Shown: one piece after another, positions 1-4,157 of the stretch
Layout: each line of letters starts with the position of its first letter
How positions within the stretch are numbered: the first letter of the stretch is position 1
NCBI GenBank assembly: GCA_023440975.1
Contig: JAEZRD010000012.1
Coordinates: 1 to 5,350 of the forward strand
DNA length: 5,350 nucleotides
From: Methanobacteriota archaeon
GTDB taxonomy: Archaea; Methanobacteriota; Methanobacteria; Methanobacteriales; Methanobacteriaceae
Direction: 5' to 3'
The notes under the pieces: model-generated
What the model was told of the DNA's origin: nothing
The model's database searches: none
What the model saw: only the letters and a program-made list of their open reading frames with translations
Made by a program: the position numbers and the translations under genes

Positions 1-54
1 CCTTTCACCGTTTCCAATCGAAGTACCACCAAATTTGGCTATTATTGTCTCCAT
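1..54 (-). CDS. lysC: Aspartate kinase, N-terminal 18 codons (cut by window edge)
   Basis: Only the start of the gene is present. The minus strand reads METIIAKFGGTSIGNGER and runs open to the window edge. The KFGGTS motif at residues 7-12 is the N-terminal signature of aspartokinases, where it helps form the ATP/aspartate site of the amino-acid-kinase fold. The enzyme phosphorylates aspartate as the first step towards lysine, threonine and methionine in the cytoplasm. The ATG at 54-52 is preceded by AGGTTGTGA, a partial match to the archaeal AGGTGAT ribosome-binding site. It lies 384 bases downstream of rps17e on the same strand, so it probably has its own promoter. The family is clear from the motif; the ACT regulatory domains and the exact isozyme cannot be seen. 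Confidence 0.85.
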   Translation of the reverse strand, partial: METIIAKFGGTSIGNGER

Positions 55-116
55 ATTTTATTCACAACCTAAGATTATTGATAATTTTTATAATTATTAT
101 TGTTATTTGTTTAATG

Positions 117-173
117 ATGCACTGATAGTTTAAAATTTTTTTCTTAAATATTTTTTAAGTGCATATAAACTAT
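117..173. repeat. Interleaved inverted repeats upstream of lysC
   Basis: ATGCACT at 117-123 is matched by its reverse complement AGTGCAT at 158-164. ATAGTTTA at 125-132 is matched by its reverse complement TAAACTAT at 166-173. Both pairs are perfect, and each arm moves by the same 41 bases. The arms therefore interleave (A, B, A', B') instead of nesting, so they cannot form one simple hairpin. On the minus strand the upstream copy overlaps a TATA-like TTTATAT and the other falls near the expected transcription start. Paired operator sites are possible. Confidence 0.6.
161..172 (-). promoter_or_regulatory. Candidate lysC TATA box
   Basis: The minus strand reads TAGTTTATATGC, close to the archaeal box A consensus TTTATATA. 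A start about 25 bases downstream would fall near 135-140 and leave a leader of roughly 85 bases before the ATG at 54. The region is so AT-rich that other TATA-like strings occur (for example TTTATAAATA near 202-212), so the choice is tentative. Confidence 0.3.
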
Positions 174-243
174 TATACATATATTATTTATAGAGGTTCA
201 ATATTTATAAATCTAATTAATATATTTTATTAAAAATTTGATT

Positions 244-348
244 TAAAAATGGGTGATATTTTGAATGTTTACAAATAAATTTGAAAATAGAATTGAAAAA
301 CCAATAAAATAATAAAAAATATGAATAAAATATTACCCATATATTTTA
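244..348. repeat. Long imperfect inverted repeat in the rps17e-lysC spacer
   Basis: ATGGGTGATATTTT at 249-262 pairs with AAAATATTACCCAT at 327-340 at 13 of 14 positions. The single exception, 255 with 334, is a G-T pair on the plus strand. Skipping the three bases at 341-343, TAAAA (244-248) also pairs with TTTTA (344-348). The loop between the arms is about 64 bases. The arms contain a GGG/CCC core, unusual in such AT-rich sequence, which makes chance pairing of A/T runs a less complete explanation. As plus-strand RNA the odd pair would be an allowed G-U; as minus-strand RNA it would be a C-A mismatch. Confidence 0.5.
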
Positions 349-356
349 CAAAACCC

Positions 357-419
357 AAAAAAAGACTAAAAAATAATAAATTAAAAAATAATATAAATTA
401 AGAAAATAAGTAAAAAAAA
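357..419 (-). terminator. Oligo-T terminator region after rps17e
   Basis: Eight A residues at 412-419 and seven at 357-363 read as T8 and T7 on the minus strand, about 20 and 75 bases past the rps17e stop. Runs of T in the non-template strand are the usual archaeal termination signal. I see no strong GC hairpin in front of either run. Confidence 0.5.
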
Positions 420-438
420 GATGTAAAAATAAGTTAAA

Positions 439-636
439 TTAAGCTTGAGTAGCTTGTTGTCTAACTAATCTAGTTACGTAACCAGCAATCTTATTTCTTA
501 AATGTTTAGTACTTACAGTAGAATACTCAGCGACTAATTTTTTGTTTTCATCAAATTCAGTAGTAAATACTCCTGGGTGAGTTTCTATAAGTTCTTTGGA
601 TATACGTTTTACAAAAGTAGTTCTAATATTACCCAT
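439..636 (-). CDS. rps17e: Small-subunit ribosomal protein S17e
   Basis: This encodes a 65-residue basic protein starting MGNIRTTFVKRISKEL, with THPGVFTTEFDENKK in the middle and KHLRNKIAGYVTRLVRQQ near the end. That is the archaeal/eukaryotic S17e pattern at about the normal archaeal length; the protein is part of the 30S subunit. Two ATG codons are adjacent (639 and 636). I prefer the one at 636: the ribosome-binding site GGAGG at 648-644 then sits 7 bases away instead of 4, and archaeal homologues begin MGNIR. The gene overlaps the last codons of aroQ by 8 bases, and its ribosome-binding site lies inside aroQ, which suggests translational coupling. Oligo-T runs follow the TAA stop. The family assignment is firm; the start choice is likely. 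Confidence 0.92.
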   Translation of the reverse strand: MGNIRTTFVKRISKELIETHPGVFTTEFDENKKLVAEYSTVSTKHLRNKIAGYVTRLVRQQATQA

Positions 637-964
637 CATCTTCCCTCCATAATAATTCTTTTTGTTTATTTTTACTTAACATAGCAAGCATATTCATAAT
701 AACACTGAGAATATCTCCATCGATATCCTTTTCTTTAGCTAATTTTAAAACTTGATTATGGACTTCATCTTCACGAGACTTATCATAAATTTCCATACCT
801 AAAAATTTCTTAGCTGTAACAACATCCTTAGCTAAAGCAGTTCTTTCATCAATTAAGTTAATCAAATCATTATCAATTTCATCGATTCTTTTCCTAGATT
901 TCTGAAGAAGTTCTTTTGCTTCTTCTTCATTATTACACAAGTTAATATTCTTGTTCTCTTCCAC
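629..964 (-). CDS. aroQ: AroQ-class chorismate mutase
   Basis: This 111-residue protein converts chorismate to prephenate on the way to phenylalanine and tyrosine. After a short hydrophilic N-terminus of about 20 residues, it aligns without gaps to E. coli AroQ (compared from memory, offset 13). All expected active-site residues are present: R24, R41, K52, D61, R64, E65 and Q101, equivalent to R11, R28, K39, D48, R51, E52 and Q88. It is a stand-alone mutase with no prephenate dehydratase or dehydrogenase domain fused. The start is GTG at 964-962, with GGAG at 976-973 eight bases upstream. The ATG at 977 is in another frame. It lies 88 bases downstream of shikimate kinase and overlaps rps17e at its 3' end. 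A TATA box at 1022-1015 suggests its own promoter. Confidence 0.93.
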   Translation of the reverse strand: MEENKNINLCNNEEEAKELLQKSRKRIDEIDNDLINLIDERTALAKDVVTAKKFLGMEIYDKSREDEVHNQVLKLAKEKDIDGDILSVIMNMLAMLSKNKQKELLWREDDG

Positions 965-979
965 GAAAAATTCTCCATA

Positions 980-995
980 AGTATTTGATAATACT
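980..995. repeat. 16-base dyad at the predicted aroQ transcription start
   Basis: AGTATT (980-985), TGAT, AATACT (990-995) is a perfect 6-base dyad with a 4-base spacer. It lies about 25 bases downstream of the aroQ TATA box and just upstream of the GGAG ribosome-binding site. It could be an operator overlapping the start of transcription or a small 5' leader hairpin. In DNA this AT-rich, a dyad this short could also occur by chance. Confidence 0.4.
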
Positions 996-1014
996 CATAA
1001 TATGTAGTTAGTAA

Positions 1015-1022
1015 TATATAAA
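1015..1022 (-). promoter_or_regulatory. TATA box for aroQ-rps17e
   Basis: The minus strand reads TTTATATA, an exact match to the archaeal box A core, preceded by an A-rich stretch (AAAAAATTACA) in the BRE position. A start 24-27 bases downstream falls near 990, leaving a leader of about 27 bases with GGAG before the GTG at 964. It lies inside the 88-base gap after shikimate kinase, so aroQ-rps17e may be transcribed separately or as a sub-operon. Confidence 0.6.
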
Positions 1023-1025
1023 TGT

Positions 1026-1052
1026 AATTTTTTCCAGTAAAACTGAAAAATT
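1026..1052 (-). terminator. Hairpin immediately after the shikimate kinase stop
   Basis: On the minus strand AATTTTTCAGT (1052-1042), loop TTT, then ACTGGAAAAAATT (1038-1026) forms a stem of about 11 pairs with a two-base bulge. It starts directly after the TAA. No long T-run follows it, so it is not a textbook terminator. It may act as an attenuator, a 3'-end processing signal or an mRNA-stability element ahead of the aroQ promoter. Confidence 0.45.
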
Positions 1053-1931
1053 TTAACCTACAAATTTAGTACCATCATTATTAACAACAGTTTCAATAAT
1101 TTCCCCAGTATCAAAATCTGCCCAAGCACCTTTAACATCATCAATATGCTCATCATCAACAATAGCAACATAAGCAGAACCTGAACCAGACAAACCAGAA
1201 GCTAAAGCACCAGATTTTAATGCTGAAATAGCTATCTCATTATTAAATTTAAGAGTAGTACCATAAATCAAACCATTCAAATTCAATGCATTATAATAAT
1301 CACCTTGACATGCCTTCTCAAAAGCCATATCCACTAAAGGTGAAAGAAGTTTAATTCTTTCTAAATCAACAGATCCACTTAATGAGGGAGTATCAGGCAT
1401 ATGAATAAGTACATTATTTTCCACCATATCCTCTTTCAAAATAATTTTACGATTATAATTATCTGTTATCAACACTCCTCCAAAATAAGAAGCTGTAGCA
1501 TCATCAAATGATCCTGTGATAGTAACACCACAATCTAAAGAAGCATCAATAGCTAAATCAATTATTTCCATGTCAGTTAATGGTTTAAGATTTAATTCTT
1601 CACTAATCAAAGCAGCAGTAGCCATAGTAACTGCATTAGATAAAGCACTACTACTTGATAAACCTGAACCTAAAGGAATGTGAGATTCAGTCCCAATTTT
1701 TATTCCAAAACTTAAATCATCTTTTTTAAACTCATAATATTCCAATACTTTATCAACACATTTATACATTAATTTTGGGTCCGCTCCAATGTCAGAAATA
1801 CATTCAATATTTTCATTTGTCATTTCAGCTTGAATTATATTATTTAAATCAATTCCAAATGCTGAACCTGAACCTGTGGCCATAGCATTTATTATAGTTG
1901 CAGAAGCTGGAGATTGGACTATTTTTTTCAT
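1053..1931 (-). CDS. aroK: Archaeal GHMP-type shikimate kinase
   Basis: This 292-residue protein phosphorylates shikimate to shikimate 3-phosphate in the aromatic pathway. It belongs to the archaeal GHMP kinase type, unrelated to the bacterial P-loop AroK. The ATP-binding GHMP motif PLGSGLSSSSA is at residues 86-96, GSFDDATASYFGG (140-152) carries the acidic active-site segment, and the C-terminal glycine-rich motif GLSGSGSAY is at 246-254. The N-terminal SPASATIINAMATGSGSAFGIDL is typical of archaeal shikimate kinases, which separates it from homoserine or mevalonate kinase. The length is normal. The ATG at 1931 has a strong site AGGTGA six bases upstream. It is the first gene of the minus-strand cluster with chorismate mutase, the next-but-two step, downstream. 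The divergent neighbour is sppA. Confidence 0.93.
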   Translation of the reverse strand: MKKIVQSPASATIINAMATGSGSAFGIDLNNIIQAEMTNENIECISDIGADPKLMYKCVDKVLEYYEFKKDDLSFGIKIGTESHIPLGSGLSSSSALSNAVTMATAALISEELNLKPLTDMEIIDLAIDASLDCGVTITGSFDDATASYFGGVLITDNYNRKIILKEDMVENNVLIHMPDTPSLSGSVDLERIKLLSPLVDMAFEKACQGDYYNALNLNGLIYGTTLKFNNEIAISALKSGALASGLSGSGSAYVAIVDDEHIDDVKGAWADFDTGEIIETVVNNDGTKFVG

Positions 1932-1937
1932 ATTAAT

Positions 1938-1943
1938 TCACCT
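1938..1943 (-). promoter_or_regulatory. Ribosome-binding site of shikimate kinase
   Basis: AGGTGA on the minus strand, six bases before the ATG, matches the complement of the archaeal 16S rRNA 3' end and fixes the start. Confidence 0.8.
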
Positions 1944-1946
1944 AAA

Positions 1947-1996
1947 AAAAATTTGATATTAAATCTAAAAAAATAAAAGTTTTTAAAAATTTGATA
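1947..1996. repeat. 12-base direct repeat in the shikimate kinase leader
   Basis: AAAAATTTGATA occurs at 1947-1958 and again at 1985-1996, 38 bases apart start to start (TATCAAATTTTT on the minus strand). The 11-base core AAAAATTTGAT is also found at 232-242 upstream of lysC. Both copies here lie between the predicted shikimate kinase TATA box and its ribosome-binding site. It may be a regulator site or a product of AT-rich sequence. Confidence 0.35.
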
Positions 1997-2000
1997 ACTA

Positions 2001-2010
2001 ATATATATTT
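2001..2010 (-). promoter_or_regulatory. Candidate TATA box for shikimate kinase
   Basis: The minus strand reads AAATATATAT. A start about 27 bases downstream near 1979 would give a leader of roughly 48 bases. The 145-base divergent region is almost all A/T, so the position is approximate. Confidence 0.4.
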
Positions 2011-2028
2011 ATTAATTCTATAATAAAT

Positions 2029-2040
2029 AATATAAAAATT
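2029..2040 (+). promoter_or_regulatory. Candidate TATA box for sppA
   Basis: AATATAAAAATT lies 25-30 bases upstream of about 2060, which would give a short leader of about 17 bases containing the AGTTGAT ribosome-binding site and the ATG at 2077. TATATATTT at 2002-2010 is an alternative. Confidence 0.4.
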
Positions 2041-2076
2041 TATTTTTAAATTATAATTATTTTCAAGTTGATAAGA

Positions 2077-2928
2077 ATGGATGAAAAATCAAAATACTTT
2101 GGATATGGTATAATCGGAGGATTTGCAATCATACTCATTGTAATTTTGATAGCTACTTTAATACCAATTGGTGTAAACACATTAACACCTAATACTATAG
2201 CAGTTATTCCAATTCATGGAGAAATTAGTTACAATTCTAATTCTAATCAAGTTGTAACTAACCCTAATGATTTTCAAGCAATGATGAATAAAGCAAACTC
2301 TGATGATAAAGTTGCAGCTATAGTTTTAGATGTAGATAGTGATGGTGGAAGTTTAGTTGCTACCCAAGAAATGTTAGCTAGTATAAATCAATCTTCCAAA
2401 CCCGTAGTTGCATGGATCGGTGATAGTGGTTCATCTTGTGGTTATTTAATATCTACAGGTGCTGATAAAATTATAGCTAGTCCTAATTCTGCTATTGGTA
2501 ACATTGGTTTTGTTTTATCAAGTGCAGATTTATCTCCTTATTATTCAAAGTTAGGGATTACTGCAGATATTTCTAAGGGTAATACATATAACACTATTTC
2601 CCCAAGTTATAATAGTTTAACTACAAATCAGAAGAATATGATAAAGAATATGCTTAAAAGTGATTCAAGTTATTCTGTATCTACAATTAGCCAAAATCGT
2701 AACTTGAATAATTTTACTGTTAGTAGTTATGTTAATGGTAAAGTTTGTAGTGGTAATACTGCTTTAACTAAAGATTTAATTGATGGTGTAGGAACTCGAA
2801 ATCAAGCTATCCAAATTGCTGCTAATGAAGCTAAATTAACTAAGTACAATATTGTTGTATATAATAATAAGACTGATTTAAGTACTGATAGTTTCTCTAA
2901 TCTTAAAAATGCACTTACAAAAAAATAG
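2077..2928 (+). CDS. sppA: Membrane-anchored SppA-like S49 peptidase, catalytic lysine apparently replaced
   Basis: This 283-residue protein has one hydrophobic helix (about residues 10-34) followed by a ClpP/crotonase-type S49 domain presumed to face outside. SppA enzymes cut leftover signal peptides with a Ser-Lys dyad. Visible motifs are TIAVIPIHGEI (40-50), LDVDSDGGS (84-92; the usual form is NSPGG), the nucleophile region SCGY with S120 equivalent to the Ser of SGGY, and ADKIIASPNSAIGNIG (129-144). The base lysine normally lies 52 residues after the serine in GKYKD; here the aligned segment is NTYNT and residue 172 is Asn. The protein is rich in Ser, Asn and Thr. I chose ATG 2077 because AGTTGAT (2066-2072) fits as its ribosome-binding site; the TTG at 2068 lies inside that site. 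Family certain to a good degree; activity uncertain. Confidence 0.82.
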   Translation: MDEKSKYFGYGIIGGFAIILIVILIATLIPIGVNTLTPNTIAVIPIHGEISYNSNSNQVVTNPNDFQAMMNKANSDDKVAAIVLDVDSDGGSLVATQEMLASINQSSKPVVAWIGDSGSSCGYLISTGADKIIASPNSAIGNIGFVLSSADLSPYYSKLGITADISKGNTYNTISPSYNSLTTNQKNMIKNMLKSDSSYSVSTISQNRNLNNFTVSSYVNGKVCSGNTALTKDLIDGVGTRNQAIQIAANEAKLTKYNIVVYNNKTDLSTDSFSNLKNALTKK

Positions 2929-2960
2929 TTATATTTTGAGAATTTATTATTAATTACAAT

Positions 2961-2977
2961 ACAAAAGTATAAATACT
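2961..2977 (+). promoter_or_regulatory. Candidate distal promoter for the thioredoxin-like gene
   Basis: ACAAAAG followed by TATAAATA (2968-2975) resembles a BRE-TATA pair. It would start transcription near 2998 and leave a leader of about 100 bases. The TATA sequence is part of a dyad, AGTAT-AA-ATACT (2966-2977). A closer candidate lies at 3032-3045. Confidence 0.35.
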
Positions 2978-3031
2978 AAAATTGTTTATAATTATACTAA
3001 CGAATTAAAATGAAATAATATTATAAGTAAA

Positions 3032-3045
3032 ACTATAATATAATT
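3032..3045 (+). promoter_or_regulatory. Candidate proximal promoter for the thioredoxin-like gene
   Basis: ACTATAATATAATT would place the start near 3065 and give a leader of about 35 bases before the ATG at 3100. Sequence alone does not decide between this and the box at 2968-2975. Confidence 0.3.
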
Positions 3046-3085
3046 AGAACTAAAAAAAAATTAATAATTACATAAATTAATAAAT

Positions 3086-3090
3086 AGGAG
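3086..3090 (+). promoter_or_regulatory. Ribosome-binding site of the thioredoxin-like gene
   Basis: AGGAG lies nine bases before the ATG at 3100 and supports that start. Confidence 0.7.
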
Positions 3091-3099
3091 AGATTCACA

Positions 3100-3351
3100 A
3101 TGGCAACTTTAGTAGAAGTATTTACCTCCCCAACATGCCCCCACTGCCCAGGAGCAGTTAGAGTAGTTGAAGAAGCAAAAAAAGAAATCGCAGATTTAGA
3201 AGTAGAAGTTCTTGACACTTCTGATTCATCAAACCGTCAAAAAGCTATGGACTATGGAATATATGCAGTCCCAACTATAGCAATTAACGGTGTTGTAGAA
3301 TTTGTTGGTGCACCAACACTTTCAGAATTAATGTCAAAATTAACCAACTAA
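3100..3351 (+). CDS. Small thioredoxin/glutaredoxin-like redox protein
   Basis: This 83-residue cytoplasmic protein is close to the minimum for a thioredoxin fold. EVFTSPTCPHCPGA puts the redox pair at C13 and C16 after the first strand, followed by a helix (about 17-31). The cis-proline comes in YAVPTIAI (P58), and the GVVEFVGAP strand pair leads to a C-terminal helix. The pattern and size match, from memory, the Methanothermobacter protein MTH807, a thioredoxin with glutaredoxin-like size. Its likely role is dithiol-disulfide exchange on cytosolic targets; its reductase is not in the window. It follows sppA by 171 bases with no clear terminator between them but with its own TATA candidates and ribosome-binding site. 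A strong terminator follows. Some cytosine-ending codons around the active site contrast with sppA and may reflect good expression. Confidence 0.88.
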   Translation: MATLVEVFTSPTCPHCPGAVRVVEEAKKEIADLEVEVLDTSDSSNRQKAMDYGIYAVPTIAINGVVEFVGAPTLSELMSKLTN

Positions 3352-3354
3352 AAT

Positions 3355-3377
3355 TGTTAATTTTAACATTTTTTTTT
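3355..3377 (+). terminator. Terminator after the thioredoxin-like gene
   Basis: TGTTAA (3355-3360) and TTAACA (3363-3368) form a compact hairpin followed directly by nine T residues (3369-3377), with further T-rich sequence to about 3400. It begins four bases after the stop codon and is the clearest terminator in the window. Confidence 0.75.
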
Positions 3378-3429
3378 AATTTTTATTTTTCTTATTTTAA
3401 ACACTATTTTTAACAAATCCAAATACACA

Positions 3430-3443
3430 ATAGCTTAAGCTAT
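3430..3443. repeat. Perfect 14-base palindrome in the convergent spacer
   Basis: ATAGCTTAAGCTAT is its own reverse complement and lies between the two convergent transcripts. A8 (3446-3453) follows on the plus strand, so on the minus strand T8 comes before the palindrome. It may be a fallback hairpin in a bidirectional termination zone or a protein site. Confidence 0.5.
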
Positions 3444-3472
3444 CTAAAAAAAAGAGCAATTAATTCTATTTG

Positions 3473-3519
3473 AAAAAAAATATTAATATATTAAATTAAA
3501 TATTAAAAAAAGAAAAAAA
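3473..3519 (-). terminator. Oligo-T terminator after the coiled-coil membrane protein
   Basis: On the minus strand the spacer reads T7-C-T7 (3519-3505), then T8 (3480-3473), starting 27 bases past the stop codon. This is a strong archaeal oligo-T termination zone without an obvious GC hairpin. Confidence 0.55.
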
Positions 3520-3523
3520 GAGT

Positions 3524-3552
3524 TTTTTAATTAAAATACTTTTTAATTAAAA
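3524..3552. repeat. Tandem copies of a palindromic AT motif at the gene end
   Basis: TTTTTAATTAAAA occurs at 3524-3536 and again at 3540-3552. Each copy contains the 12-base palindrome TTTTAATTAAAA. The second copy spans the stop codon of the minus-strand gene. It may be a termination or 3'-end structure, though its composition makes chance plausible. Confidence 0.4.
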
Positions 3553-3984
3553 ATTCCCTTGAGGCAATGCATTATAAGCATCATGAGCATTTTGTAATTC
3601 TTGTTTAGCATTTTTCAATCTTTGATCCACTTCAGATGAAGATTTACCCATTGACAATGCACTATCAACCTCATCCAAACTATTTTTAGCCCGGACTAAC
3701 TCAAGCTTTGCATCAGCAAACTGTTGTTGTAAACTATCATTATTAGAAGCATAAATCGCAACTTGAGTTGTGTTAAACTGTCCCTCTAAATCAGAATAAT
3801 TAGATCTAAGACTAGCTAACTCATCATATTGAGTACCACTTGAGATACCACCACTTAAATTACTACTCACTAAACTAAAACCAATATAAGCCGCTACAAT
3901 AATTGTAACTATAATCATGACGATTCCAAGGATAGATATCATCATAGATGTTGATTTAAATAAATTTAAACGTGATTTCTTCAT
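3547..3984 (-). CDS. Unknown small membrane-anchored coiled-coil protein
   Basis: I do not recognise a family for this 145-residue protein. A basic N-terminus (MKKSRLNLFKS) precedes one strongly hydrophobic helix (about residues 13-40, rich in Ile and Val). A short Ser/Gly linker follows (SSNLSGGISSGTQ), then a helical coiled-coil region from about 52 to 138 (YDELASLRSNYSDLEGQF, FADAKLELVRAKNSLDEVDSAL, VDQRLKNAKQELQNAHDAYNAL). There is no cysteine or catalytic-looking motif. The positive N-terminus suggests either topology is possible; a signal-anchor with the coil outside is one reading. The ATG at 3984 has AGGAG six bases upstream, so the gene is probably real. It diverges from mcm and converges on the thioredoxin-like gene, so it is transcribed alone. 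A structural or scaffold role at the membrane is only a guess. Confidence 0.8.
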   Translation of the reverse strand: MKKSRLNLFKSTSMMISILGIVMIIVTIIVAAYIGFSLVSSNLSGGISSGTQYDELASLRSNYSDLEGQFNTTQVAIYASNNDSLQQQFADAKLELVRAKNSLDEVDSALSMGKSSSEVDQRLKNAKQELQNAHDAYNALPQGNF

Positions 3985-3997
3985 AAAAAACTCCTAT

Positions 3998-4009
3998 TTT
4001 TAGCTAAAA
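3998..4009. repeat. 12-base palindrome upstream of the coiled-coil gene
   Basis: TTTTAGCTAAAA is a perfect palindrome three bases upstream of the AGGAG ribosome-binding site (3995-3991) of the minus-strand gene. It would lie in the mRNA leader. It could be a small hairpin or an operator; it is weak by itself. Confidence 0.35.
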
Positions 4010-4043
4010 CTTAAAGAAATTTTACCTAAAAAAATAATTATTA

Positions 4044-4060
4044 CTAATATTTTAAATTCC
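4044..4060 (-). promoter_or_regulatory. Candidate promoter of the coiled-coil gene
   Basis: The minus strand reads GGAATTTAAAATATTAG. A TATA-like centre near 4051 would start transcription near 4024 and leave a leader of about 40 bases. Other A/T strings nearby make this uncertain. Confidence 0.3.
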
Positions 4061-4120
4061 TAATTATTAAAGTTTATTAAAAAAAAGTTTTAAAAAAAAC
4101 AAACAAAAATACTTTTCTTA

Positions 4121-4131
4121 ATTTATAAATA
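4121..4131 (+). promoter_or_regulatory. mcm TATA box, implying a very short leader
   Basis: ATTTATAAATA is centred about 32 bases upstream of the mcm ATG. With the usual archaeal spacing of 25-27 bases the start falls near 4151-4154, four to seven bases before the ATG. No ribosome-binding site is seen between, which fits a leaderless or nearly leaderless mRNA. Confidence 0.5.
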
Positions 4132-4157
4132 ATATAGAAAATAAATAAAAAGATACT

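Larger units (their letters stand above)
55..438. other. Gene-free spacer between rps17e and lysC
   Basis: This 384-base stretch is extremely AT-rich and has stops in all frames. The longest readable plus-strand start (ATG at 249) runs only nine codons and has no ribosome-binding site, so I call no gene. It holds oligo-A runs that read as oligo-T terminators for the minus-strand rps17e transcript (412-419, 357-363), a long imperfect inverted repeat (244-348), a pair of interleaved inverted repeats (117-173) and candidate TATA boxes for lysC. It is long for a spacer between two co-directional archaeal genes. Confidence 0.7.

Noticed and set aside
249..278. Nine-codon plus-strand reading frame starting in the long inverted repeat
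   Set aside because: It has no ribosome-binding site, is very short, and nothing supports translation.
55..438. Replication origin or CRISPR leader in the AT-rich spacer
   Set aside because: No repeated origin-recognition motifs or regularly spaced direct repeats are visible, and the base composition matches other spacers in the window.
1053..1931. Homoserine or mevalonate kinase instead of shikimate kinase
   Set aside because: The N-terminal SPASATIINAMATG segment and its place beside chorismate mutase fit archaeal shikimate kinase better.
2068..2076. TTG at 2068 as the sppA start
   Set aside because: It lies within the AGTTGAT that best serves as the ribosome-binding site for the ATG at 2077 and has no site of its own.
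3033..3218. Minus-strand open frame overlapping the thioredoxin-like gene
   Set aside because: It is antisense to a gene with a clear redox motif, has no ribosome-binding site and gives a low-complexity protein.
3303..3318. 16-base perfect palindrome TGTTGGTGCACCAACA inside the thioredoxin-like gene
   Set aside because: It encodes the conserved VGAPT segment of the family, and a palindrome of this size somewhere in the window is not rare by chance, so codon constraint explains it.
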